This document shows, piece after piece, positions 16,987 to 24,699 of a stretch of DNA of 64,000 nucleotides. The notes below the pieces were generated by a model that worked only from the letters and a program-made list of their open reading frames with translations, did no database searches and had not been told where the DNA came from. The stretch's first letter is position 1, and the number at the start of each line of letters is the position of its first letter. The stretch is taken from the NCBI RefSeq assembly GCF_001436415.1, contig NZ_AYZB01000058.1, positions 124,001 to 188,000 of the forward strand, in the 5' to 3' direction. This stretch comes from Latilactobacillus graminis DSM 20719 (GTDB lineage: Bacteria; Bacillota; Bacilli; Lactobacillales; Lactobacillaceae). The translations under genes and the position numbers were made by a program.

Positions 16987-17664
16987 ATGATGGTCGAAAA
17001 TTGGAAGAAGTTTTTAATGCCTTATGAACAGGCCGTTAGTGAATTAAAAATTAAATTACGCGGGATGCGTAAGCAATATCAGCAAAATAATGAACATGCA
17101 CCTATCGAATTTGTAACGGGACGCGTTAAACCGATCGATAGTATCAAGGAAAAAATGCAGCGTCGGTACATTACGGAAGATTTGCTTGAACAAGACATGC
17201 AAGATATTGCCGGTTTGCGGATTATGTGTCAATTTGTAGAAGACATCCACGAAATTGTCGGTCTTTTGCATCAACGAACTGACATGAAAATTGTCGAAGA
17301 ACGCGATTACGTTTCAAATGTGAAACCAAGTGGCTATCGTTCATACCACATTGTGATCGAATACCCAGTTCAACTCATCAGTGGTGAAAAACGGATTTTA
17401 GTCGAAATTCAGATTCGGACGATGTCAATGAATTTTTGGGCAACAATTGAACATTCATTAAACTATAAATATCAAGGAGAATTTCCCGAAACATTAAAAG
17501 CACGGTTAAAAAGAGCGGCAGAAGCGTCGTTTATGTTAGATAAAGAAATGTCCGAAATTCGTGAAGAAATTCAAGAGGCACAACAGCTTTTTTCATATGG
17601 AAAATGGCAAAAAGCACGTGAAAAGGCATCCGAAAATAATTCCAAAGGGGAGACACCAGATTGA
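16987..17664 (+). CDS. relQ: Small alarmone synthetase RelQ
   Basis: GTP pyrophosphokinase of about 225 residues with only the RelA-type synthetase domain (IEFVTGRVKP, MQDIAGLRIMCQF, GYRSYHIVIEYP, LVEIQIRTMSMNFWATIEHSLNYK). It makes (p)ppGpp or pGpp without a hydrolase or regulatory domain. Two adjacent ATG codons are possible; the second (16990) is better spaced from GAGGGG. Its stop overlaps the start of nadK by 4 bp, so alarmone synthesis, NADP synthesis and a pseudouridine synthase are translated from one message. Confidence 0.95.
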   Translation: MMVENWKKFLMPYEQAVSELKIKLRGMRKQYQQNNEHAPIEFVTGRVKPIDSIKEKMQRRYITEDLLEQDMQDIAGLRIMCQFVEDIHEIVGLLHQRTDMKIVEERDYVSNVKPSGYRSYHIVIEYPVQLISGEKRILVEIQIRTMSMNFWATIEHSLNYKYQGEFPETLKARLKRAAEASFMLDKEMSEIREEIQEAQQLFSYGKWQKAREKASENNSKGETPD

Positions 17665-18467
17665 AAGTAACGGTATTTAGCAATGACGGTAGTTCTTCTG
17701 TTCAAGTTGCCAATGGCTTAACACAAAAATTGATTAATACCGGTTTCGTGCTCGATGCAGAGCATCCAGATGTTGTCATTACGGTTGGCGGGGATGGCAC
17801 GCTTTTATCGGCTTTTCATCGCTACGCCCATGATTTAGCCCATATTCGATTTATTGGAGTTCATACTGGTCATTTGGGTTTTTATACGGATTGGCGGGAC
17901 TTTGAAGTTGACGATTTAGTCGTTGCATTACAAGAAGATCTTGGTCAGAGTATTAGTTATCCACTGCTAGAGGTGAAGATTGAATATGCTGATACGCACG
18001 AAACTAGTCGAAACTTGGCACTCAATGAAGTGACCTTACGGCGTTACGCCGCTACCTTACGTACGGATGTGTATATTAAAGAGAATTTCTTTGAAAGTTT
18101 TCGCGGTGACGGTCTCTGTATTTCAACGCCAACTGGTTCAACTGCGTATAGTAAGTCGATTGGTGGTGCAGTTTTACATCCACGCCTAGATGCGATGCAG
18201 ATGACTGAAATTGCGTCGATTAATAACCGAGTATATCGGACATTATCGGCGCCAATTGTGTTACCATCGGATGAATGGCTATTGCTAAAGCCCTCCGAGA
18301 CAAGCGATTACGTTGTGACAATTGATCAATTCACATATAAGGATCGGCCGATTGCCGCAATGCAATTTAAAATTGCAAAAGAAAGAATACAGTTTGCACG
18401 CTATCGACACACCCATTTTTGGAATCGTGTTGAAGATGCATTTATCGGGTCAAAACATGAAATTTGA
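17661..18467 (+). CDS. nadK: NAD kinase
   Basis: Phosphorylates NAD to NADP (268 residues). It has the hallmark GGDGT with catalytic Asp45, the NE motif (ALNEVTL) and the glycine-rich STPTGSTAYSKSIGG segment. The start is TTG 17661, with GGGGAG upstream, overlapping the relQ stop codon. The 3' end overlaps the next gene by 11 bp. Confidence 0.95.
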   Translation: MKVTVFSNDGSSSVQVANGLTQKLINTGFVLDAEHPDVVITVGGDGTLLSAFHRYAHDLAHIRFIGVHTGHLGFYTDWRDFEVDDLVVALQEDLGQSISYPLLEVKIEYADTHETSRNLALNEVTLRRYAATLRTDVYIKENFFESFRGDGLCISTPTGSTAYSKSIGGAVLHPRLDAMQMTEIASINNRVYRTLSAPIVLPSDEWLLLKPSETSDYVVTIDQFTYKDRPIAAMQFKIAKERIQFARYRHTHFWNRVEDAFIGSKHEI

Positions 18468-19386
18468 ATGGCGGTACAAAGATGAAGAAGGTTGTGTGTT
18501 GCGAAACTTTTTACGGCGCCATCAACTTTCGCGTAGTCAATTAACGAAAATTAAATTTGCAGGTGGCACAATCCTGATCAATGGTCAAGAGGCACATACT
18601 AATGCCCGATTAGTTCAAAATGATGTGGTGACTGTCTATCTCGCACCAGAAGTGGCCGTCGAACACGTCATCCCGGTTAAGGGGGATTTAAAAGTGGTTT
18701 TTGAAGACGACCATTTTTTAGTGGTCGATAAACCGGCCTATGTAGCCTCATTACCGGCACCGAACCATCCACATAATACGATGGCCAATTTCGTAAAACA
18801 ATATCTGATTGATCAACATGCTGAGAGTCTAGCCGTTCATGTTGTCACGCGACTTGATCGTGACACGAGTGGCTTGATGATGTTCACTAAACATGGCTTT
18901 GCGCATAGTTTATTGGATAAGCAACTCCAGTCAAAAGAGTTGCAAAAAACGTATATCGCAATTGCTAGTGGTGATATGCAGGCTGACTATCCAAAGCATG
19001 CATGGATTGATCGCCCGATTAAACGGTCTGATGATTTTTACATGCGCCGGGTAGTAGGGATTGGTGGGAAACGTTCGCTGACTGAGTATTGGCAAGAAGC
19101 ATCTGGTTCAGATGCAACGCTTGTTAAACTGAAGTTGCTAACGGGTCGCACGCATCAAATTCGTGTTCATTTTGCATCCCTAGGCCATCCGTTGATTGGT
19201 GACAATTTGTATGGGGTTGCGGATGATTTACTACCGCGCCAAGCCTTACACTGTCGAGAATTAACATTCTATCATCCGTTTGAAGAACACTATGTCACGG
19301 TACAAAGTCCCTTACCGGATGATTTTCAAGCGGTGATGGTGCAACGTCACTTGGCCTTTCCGGTAGATAAATTGCATAAAAATTGA
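18457..19386 (+). CDS. RluA/RluD-family RNA pseudouridine synthase
   Basis: Protein of 309 residues that isomerises uridine in rRNA or tRNA. It has an S4-like N-terminus (LRNFLRRHQLSRSQLTKIKFAGG, ILINGQ) and the catalytic motif VTRLDRDTSGLMMF with its nucleophilic Asp. LTGRTHQIRVHFASLGHPLIGD is also typical. ATG 18457 overlaps the nadK end; the frame is open 45 codons upstream within nadK. It matches Bacillus YjbO by position and type. The target uridine cannot be stated. Confidence 0.92.
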   Translation: MKFEWRYKDEEGCVLRNFLRRHQLSRSQLTKIKFAGGTILINGQEAHTNARLVQNDVVTVYLAPEVAVEHVIPVKGDLKVVFEDDHFLVVDKPAYVASLPAPNHPHNTMANFVKQYLIDQHAESLAVHVVTRLDRDTSGLMMFTKHGFAHSLLDKQLQSKELQKTYIAIASGDMQADYPKHAWIDRPIKRSDDFYMRRVVGIGGKRSLTEYWQEASGSDATLVKLKLLTGRTHQIRVHFASLGHPLIGDNLYGVADDLLPRQALHCRELTFYHPFEEHYVTVQSPLPDDFQAVMVQRHLAFPVDKLHKN

Positions 19387-19468
19387 TTAAGCTTTCAATT
19401 TGAGTCGCAATCTAGCCTGGAAATTAGTATACTAATTAACGATTACGGATAACGGAGGGATTAGTATT

Positions 19469-20299
19469 GTGTTAACTTTGAATATGATTAAAACCATTAT
19501 TTTAGGGATTGTTGAGGGCTTTACAGAATGGTTACCAATTAGTTCGACGGGACATTTAGTGTTAGTCGGGAACGTTTTAAAACTGGACGAATCAAAAGCA
19601 TTTATCGATATGTTTAATTATGTCGTCCAATTTGGTGCTATTATGGCAGTTATCATTTTATATTTTCACAAGTTGAATCCTTTTTCACCGCAGAAGGATC
19701 AACTGGCTCAAAAACAAACATGGACATTATGGTTTAAGGTTATTTTAGCTGTTATGCCATCAGTTGTGATTGGGTTCCCATTGAACGACTGGATGGACGA
19801 ACATCTGATGCAAAATTGGATTGTTGCTAGCATGTTAATCTTGTATGGGATTTTATTCATTATTATTGAAAACCGTAGTCGCAATCATGAAGCAAAATAT
19901 GCTGATTTAAATAATTTGCCTTGGTTAACAGCCTTTTGGATTGGCTGTTTTCAAGCGTTATCAATTATTCCGGGGACTTCTCGTTCTGGTGCTACCATTT
20001 TAGGGGCCATTATCTTGGGGACCTCACGATATGTTGGGGCAGAATTTTCATTTTTTATGGCAATTCCAACTATGGTTGGTGTTAGCATCTTAAAAATTGG
20101 AAAATTCTTTTATCAAGGGAATCATTTCACCGGGGATCAATCGCTCATCTTGTTGGTTGGTATGGTGGTTTCATTTATTGTTTCAGTGATTTCGATTAAG
20201 TTCTTGATGGACTATATTCAAAAACATGACTTCAAGGTCTTCGGTTGGTATCGGATTATCTTGGGCTTGCTTGTATTAGGCACAATGTTACTTGCATAA
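19469..20299 (+). CDS. uppP: Undecaprenyl-diphosphatase
   Basis: Membrane enzyme (276 residues) that dephosphorylates undecaprenyl diphosphate to recycle the cell-wall lipid carrier; it also gives bacitracin tolerance. The two family signatures are clear: EGFTEWLPISSTGHLVL (residues 16-32) and PGTSRSGATI near residue 168, within about eight hydrophobic helices. GTG 19469 follows CGGAGGGA by eight bases. It may act beside the Bce-like module in peptide resistance, though it is separated from it by several genes. Confidence 0.95.
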   Translation: MLTLNMIKTIILGIVEGFTEWLPISSTGHLVLVGNVLKLDESKAFIDMFNYVVQFGAIMAVIILYFHKLNPFSPQKDQLAQKQTWTLWFKVILAVMPSVVIGFPLNDWMDEHLMQNWIVASMLILYGILFIIIENRSRNHEAKYADLNNLPWLTAFWIGCFQALSIIPGTSRSGATILGAIILGTSRYVGAEFSFFMAIPTMVGVSILKIGKFFYQGNHFTGDQSLILLVGMVVSFIVSVISIKFLMDYIQKHDFKVFGWYRIILGLLVLGTMLLA

Positions 20300-20345
20300 G
20301 CTTATTAATAAGCGTGTAGTCAACTAAAAAATGGAGGATGTTGTC

Positions 20346-20981
20346 ATGTTAATCAAAGAAGTGTGCGTAGAAAATTTTACTAAGATCCCAGCAGCCATAC
20401 GTAATGGCGCCAAAAGAATTGAGTTAAACGATAACTTAGCTGTTGGTGGCACCACGGTCAGCCGTGGGGTAATGGCCGAATCTATCCACTATGCCCATGA
20501 ACATAATGTTGCAGTGATGGTTATGATTCGCCCACGTGGAGGCAATTTCGTTTATAATGATCAAGAATTAAAAATTATGGAAGCTGATATTTTTTCAGCG
20601 CAGGAATTAGGTGCTGATGGAATTGTCCTGGGCTGTTTAACAGCGGATAATCAAATTGATGCAGAAGCGATGGAAATGTTGATGGGTGCTGCTAATGGGA
20701 TGCAAATCGTGTTTCATATGGCCTTTGATGCGATACCGATCAACCAACAGAATGGTGCCATGGAGTGGCTAATTGACCATGATGTTAAACGAATTCTAAC
20801 GCATGGTGGGCCATTAGATCAGCCAATTGATGAAACCCGCTTAAAAACGTTGATTGAAGCTGCAGCTGGGCGCATTGTAATTTTACCTGGTGGGGGCATT
20901 ACAACTGATAACGTTGATGCGCTCACAACTCGGTTACAGGTTTCTGAAGCCCATGGAACCAAAATTGTTGGTACTTTGTAA
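20346..20981 (+). CDS. cutC: CutC family protein
   Basis: TIM-barrel protein of 211 residues with the CutC signatures (IKEVCVENFTKIPAAIRNGAKRIELNDNLAVGGTT, MIRPRGGNFVY, FHMAFDAI, ILTHGG, ILPGGGI). The family was named for copper homeostasis, but its biochemical role is unresolved. ATG 20346 is preceded by GGAGG; an ATG five codons upstream overlaps that site. It is in line with uppP, with about 45 bp between them, and ends at a strong terminator. Confidence 0.9.
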   Translation: MLIKEVCVENFTKIPAAIRNGAKRIELNDNLAVGGTTVSRGVMAESIHYAHEHNVAVMVMIRPRGGNFVYNDQELKIMEADIFSAQELGADGIVLGCLTADNQIDAEAMEMLMGAANGMQIVFHMAFDAIPINQQNGAMEWLIDHDVKRILTHGGPLDQPIDETRLKTLIEAAAGRIVILPGGGITTDNVDALTTRLQVSEAHGTKIVGTL

Positions 20982-20987
20982 GAATGC

Positions 20988-21024
20988 AAAAGCCCGGTCG
21001 TCATTGATGACCGGGCTTTTTTGA
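20988..21024. terminator. Bidirectional terminator between cutC and mnmM
   Basis: AGCCCGGTC (20991-20999) pairs with GACCGGGCT (21009-21017), with extra GTCAT/ATGAC pairing, A-run on the left and T-run on the right. Confidence 0.9.
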
Positions 21025-21027
21025 CGA

Positions 21028-21588
21028 TTATATTTTTTCAATTGCGAGGACTTGTCCATGGTTGGTATTGACATCTTTAAAGTGACTAACTTGATAGTTA
21101 TTAGCATCTAGACGGCTTAAATCAGCCAGTAAATAGTCAATTTCTTCTTGGGTTTCATTGAATTGCGGATTGATGACAAAAACAATCAAACCACCGCGAT
21201 TGAGGCGGGATAAAATTTGATGATAGGCCGAAATCGTCGTGTTGGGTAAGGTAATATGCTCGAAGGAATTAGGGGCGAGTGCGCCTAAACTGAAAATAGC
21301 GGCTTGCACCTTTAAATCTGGTGGTAAGGCAGTGATGATGCGTTCGTGTCCTTGATTGAGCAAGGTCACTTGATTAGCCTGATTAGCTTTTGTTAGTCGA
21401 TCGGCGCAGCTGTCAATAGCTTTTTTTTGGATTTCAAAACCATAGACGTGACCGAAATCAGCGACGTGCTCGGCTAGAAATAAAGTATCGTCACCATAAC
21501 CAACGGTGGCATCGATGACGACATCGCCCGGTCGGATGGCACGATCTAATAAAAAGTGTGCGATTTCAGTAGGATGCTCAATTATCAT
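21028..21588 (-). CDS. mnmM: tRNA mnm5s2U34 methyltransferase, YtqB-like
   Basis: Class I SAM-dependent methyltransferase of 186 residues. Motif I is VIDATVGYGDDTLFLAE; YGFEIQKKAI and INPQFNETQEEIDYLL are typical of the YtqB family. Bacillus YtqB has been identified as MnmM, which completes the mnm5s2U modification at the tRNA wobble position. AAGGAG is nine bases before ATG 21588 and overlaps the end of the upstream PAP2 gene, so the two are cotranscribed. Confidence 0.88.
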   Translation of the reverse strand: MIIEHPTEIAHFLLDRAIRPGDVVIDATVGYGDDTLFLAEHVADFGHVYGFEIQKKAIDSCADRLTKANQANQVTLLNQGHERIITALPPDLKVQAAIFSLGALAPNSFEHITLPNTTISAYHQILSRLNRGGLIVFVINPQFNETQEEIDYLLADLSRLDANNYQVSHFKDVNTNHGQVLAIEKI

Positions 21589-21591
21589 GTA

Positions 21592-22230
21592 TCAGGACTC
21601 CTTAGGATGCAGTAATTTAAATTGGATGAAAAAATACCATGAAGCGCCAAGACCAGCCGTTGCGAGTAAAAACCCCGCTAATACATCACTAGGGTAATGG
21701 ACGGATACGTAAATTCGACTTAGGCCAATTAATAGGGCTAAGATTAAAGTAACACCACTAATCAGCTTTTGCCAGAAACGATTGGAAATCAAATAGTAGG
21801 CTAAGAGACTTAAACTGCCAAAAAAGAGCAGTGCCCCAGATGCATGGCCACTAGGAAAACTGTACCCGCCTGCATAGACAAGATGCTGAAAAGGGGGCCG
21901 TGGGCGTTGAATCTCTATTTTGATTAGATGATTAAGAGTTGAAAAAGTCACCATGTTAATCAATAAAAAGCTAACTGCTGACCATTGCTTAATAATTAAT
22001 AAGCCAATTGTTACGAAGATGGTAAGCGTTATGATGCTATGGGGGTTACCGATGGTGGTAATCATGATACTTAGAATATCCATTGTTGGCGATGAGAGTG
22101 AGCGGATACTGTCGCGAGTACTAGTATCAAAAGCGGTGACCCAAGATGCTTGGTCAATGACACTCCAGAAAATAAGTAAAAAACCAAGTAAACCAACAAG
22201 CAACATGATTACTGAAAAACGTTTAGTCAT
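21592..22230 (-). CDS. PAP2 family membrane phosphatase
   Basis: Integral membrane lipid phosphatase of 212 residues with the three PAP2 motifs: KIEIQRPRPP (KX6RP), SFPSGHASG (PSGH) and SRIYVSVHYPSD (SRX5HX3D). It likely dephosphorylates undecaprenyl diphosphate, phosphatidate or phosphatidylglycerol phosphate. The active site faces outward. ATG 22230 follows GAAAGGA; the frame extends 20 codons upstream without a ribosome binding site. Confidence 0.9.
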   Translation of the reverse strand: MTKRFSVIMLLVGLLGFLLIFWSVIDQASWVTAFDTSTRDSIRSLSSPTMDILSIMITTIGNPHSIITLTIFVTIGLLIIKQWSAVSFLLINMVTFSTLNHLIKIEIQRPRPPFQHLVYAGGYSFPSGHASGALLFFGSLSLLAYYLISNRFWQKLISGVTLILALLIGLSRIYVSVHYPSDVLAGFLLATAGLGASWYFFIQFKLLHPKES

Positions 22231-22418
22231 TGCGAAAGATCCTTTCAAAAAGCTAGAATTAAAGACAAGCTTAATGACTAAATGATACAATATTAATGCA
22301 GATAAGCCAATTAATAAAAGTAGTTATACGATATGATTGTTTTATCCCTTAATTAATATTATAATAGAACACAAATGAACTTAAATGGGTATTAAAGAAG
22401 AATCTGGAGGCGTTAGGA

Positions 22419-24362
22419 TTGAAAGAGACTAGAAAACAGCGAATTGCAGCACAAAAAGTTAGTCTACATAAACAAAAACGAGAATTTAGAATTAAGAAAG
22501 TCCGAAATGTAACGACTTTTGCTGGTGCGACAGTTTTGATGGGTTCCGCAATCGCACCTAGTTTTTCAAACCGTGCTAAAGCGACCACTGAAGATGTTCT
22601 AGATAATTCACACACTGATCCCCAAAATACAGCGACGAGCAAGTCAGAAAATGCAACCACTGCCAACAGTCACTCAGTTGCAGAAACGGCTACAACGAGT
22701 TCGGCAGTTAATAGTAGCCAAGCACAAGCTACACAACAACCAGTGGTTCAGCCACAAGTGACTGAAAACGAGGCAAATAAAGTTGCCACACCGCAACCAG
22801 CGCCAACACAAGCACAGCCAATTTCTGGTGTGCAAAGTAGGAGTGCGAACATGGCGACAGCCGGAGTTGTGATGACTGCTGCTAGTACTAGTGCGCAAAA
22901 TTTCATTAACTCAATTGCTAGCTCAGCTCAGCAATTGGCTGGGGATAATGATTTGTATGCTTCCGTAATGATTGCACAAGCTTCATTAGAATCAGGCTTT
23001 GGCAGCAGTACGTTAGGGAAAGCACCAAACTATAATTTATTTGGGGTTAAAGGCACGTACAATGGCAATTCTGCCTATATGTGGACTTGGGAAGATGACG
23101 GCCATGGTAATATGTATCAAATCCAAGCGGCCTTTCGAAAATATCCTTCCTACTACCAATCATTACAAGACTACGTACATGTTCTACGTAATACATCATT
23201 TGGCACGACCCCTTATTATCAAGGGGCATTTAAGAGCTATACAAGTAGTTATCAACAAGCAACGCAATACTTGCAAGGGCGGTATGCGACGGCTACGAAT
23301 TATGCAGCAAGTTTGAACCGTTTGATTCAACAGTATAATCTAACTCAATATGATACACCAGGGGCTAATGCGGGGAGTAACGGTGGGACGGTTGCCCCAA
23401 CCACACCTACAGCTCCTCAAGATGGGACGAAGTACACGGTTAAAGCCGGCGATTCTGTCTGGGGAATTGCTAACCAGTATGGCGTTTCAATGAGTGACTT
23501 AATCAGTTGGAACCATATTAAAAACAATTTGATTTATCCTGGGCAAGTCTTAATTGTATCAAGTAGTGCTACAGGGAATAATAATCAGACACCAACGAAA
23601 CCGACACCAACACCCACGCCTAAACCTGGTAATGGGGAAAAGTATACGGTTAAAGCCGGCGACTCTGTTTGGGCGATTGCCAACAAATATGGGATTTCAA
23701 TGAACGATTTAATTAGTTGGAATAACATCAAGAATAATATGATTCACCCTGGTGATGTTCTAACAGTTTCAAAAACCGCAACTGGCAATACAAATAACAA
23801 TAACAATAATTCAAACAGCAATAACGGTAATCAGACCTCAAATAAGACTTATACGGTTAAATCAGGGGATTCTGTCTGGGCAATTTCAAACCGTTACGGC
23901 ATCTCAATGGCTGACTTGGTTCAGTGGAATCATATCCGGAACAACTTTATCTATCCTGGTCAAAAATTAGTGGTTAGCCAAGGTGCAACAACTGGTAATT
24001 CAAACAATAATAATACAAACAGTACAAATCCAGGGCAAACTTCTGGCAAGACTTATACGGTTAAGGCCGGCGATTCTGTCTGGGGAATTGCTAACCGTAA
24101 TGGCATTTCGATGGCGCAATTAATCAAGGCTAATCATATTAAGAATAACTTTATCTACCCAGGGCAAGTCTTAAAATTAACGGCTGGCGCTACAACGCCT
24201 ACGACGCCCAATACGAATTCTGGGAAGACTTATACGGTTAAATCAGGTGATAGTCTTTGGTCAATCGCCCAAAAAAATAATACCAGTATCGCACAATTAA
24301 AATCAGCGAACAATTTACATTCTGATTTAATCTTAGTCGGCCAAGTCTTGAAATTGAAGTAA
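22419..24362 (+). CDS. Secreted N-acetylglucosaminidase with five LysM domains
   Basis: Cell-wall hydrolase of 647 residues. A basic N-terminus precedes a long signal segment (VTTFAGATVLMGSAIAPSF). A Ser/Thr/Gln-rich linker follows to about residue 150, then a GH73 glucosaminidase domain (about 160-310; AQASLESGFGSSTLG with probable catalytic Glu191). Five LysM domains start near residues 338, 408, 476, 544 and 603, joined by Asn/Thr/Pro linkers, and would bind peptidoglycan. The start is TTG 22419, with CTGGAGG eight bases upstream. It probably separates daughter cells or enlarges the wall. It is divergent from the PAP2 gene. Confidence 0.93.
   Translation: MKETRKQRIAAQKVSLHKQKREFRIKKVRNVTTFAGATVLMGSAIAPSFSNRAKATTEDVLDNSHTDPQNTATSKSENATTANSHSVAETATTSSAVNSSQAQATQQPVVQPQVTENEANKVATPQPAPTQAQPISGVQSRSANMATAGVVMTAASTSAQNFINSIASSAQQLAGDNDLYASVMIAQASLESGFGSSTLGKAPNYNLFGVKGTYNGNSAYMWTWEDDGHGNMYQIQAAFRKYPSYYQSLQDYVHVLRNTSFGTTPYYQGAFKSYTSSYQQATQYLQGRYATATNYAASLNRLIQQYNLTQYDTPGANAGSNGGTVAPTTPTAPQDGTKYTVKAGDSVWGIANQYGVSMSDLISWNHIKNNLIYPGQVLIVSSSATGNNNQTPTKPTPTPTPKPGNGEKYTVKAGDSVWAIANKYGISMNDLISWNNIKNNMIHPGDVLTVSKTATGNTNNNNNNSNSNNGNQTSNKTYTVKSGDSVWAISNRYGISMADLVQWNHIRNNFIYPGQKLVVSQGATTGNSNNNNTNSTNPGQTSGKTYTVKAGDSVWGIANRNGISMAQLIKANHIKNNFIYPGQVLKLTAGATTPTTPNTNSGKTYTVKSGDSLWSIAQKNNTSIAQLKSANNLHSDLILVGQVLKLK
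23430..24359 (+). repeat. Five tandem LysM-coding repeats
   Basis: Repeat units of about 130 bp begin at 23430, 23640, 23844, 24048 and 24225. The opening GGTTAAAGCCGGCGATTCTG is almost unchanged in units 1, 2 and 4. The fifth unit diverges in its second half. The linkers are rich in AAT/AAC codons. High DNA identity would allow recombination that changes the LysM number. Confidence 0.85.
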
Positions 24363-24394
24363 GAGTTTGGTATGCTAAGAACAATTATTTAACG

Positions 24395-24620
24395 TTGAGA
24401 AGGATTAGTAGTTATCGTTAAGCGTTTAGAGAGCGTGTGGTTAGTGCGAACACGTCGTTTAACATAATGAACTCACCTTTGAGTTTTCTATTGAACTAAT
24501 CGTAGATAGAAACGTCTGCCGCGTTAAGGCCAGAGAGTTGTCCAATATAGATTGGACAGAACTTAGGTGGCATCGCGGTCAATTCGTCCTATAGTATAAA
24601 ATACTATAGGACTTTTTTAT
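24395..24620 (+). ncRNA. T-box leader of leuS
   Basis: A tRNA-sensing leader. The T-box element is TTAGGTGGCATCGCGG (24563-24578). The terminator pairs GTCCTATAGTAT (24586-24597) with ATACTATAGGAC (24601-24612), followed by seven T. An AGTA box (24407-24410) lies on the 5' side of Stem I, and CTC (24472-24474, in GAACTCACC) is the likely specifier, a leucine codon. Uncharged tRNA-Leu would stabilise the antiterminator and allow leuS expression. Confidence 0.9.
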
Positions 24621-24638
24621 TGGCGTTAAGTGAATTAA

Positions 24639-24683
24639 AGAAGAGTGCGTCAAAAGTGTCCATGCTTTTGAAAGCACGTTAAA
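24639..24683 (+). ncRNA. Candidate structured RNA element, copy 1 (before leuS)
   Basis: GTGC (24645-24648) pairs with GCAC (24674-24677). After an asymmetric internal loop (G on the left, AA on the right), TCAAAAG (24650-24656) pairs with CTTTTGA (24665-24671). GTTA and the ribosome binding site follow. The same architecture with a different inner helix occurs at 61070-61133. Confidence 0.55.
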
Positions 24684-24699
24684 AAAAGGAGTGTTTGAT

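Noticed and set aside
21953-22285. Plus-strand 110-codon frame opposite the PAP2 gene
   Set aside because: The opposite strand carries all three PAP2 motifs and a proper start; this frame is a shadow.
23430-24359. Regular repeats as a possible CRISPR array
   Set aside because: Units of about 130 bp are in frame and encode five LysM domains; there are no short repeats with unique spacers.
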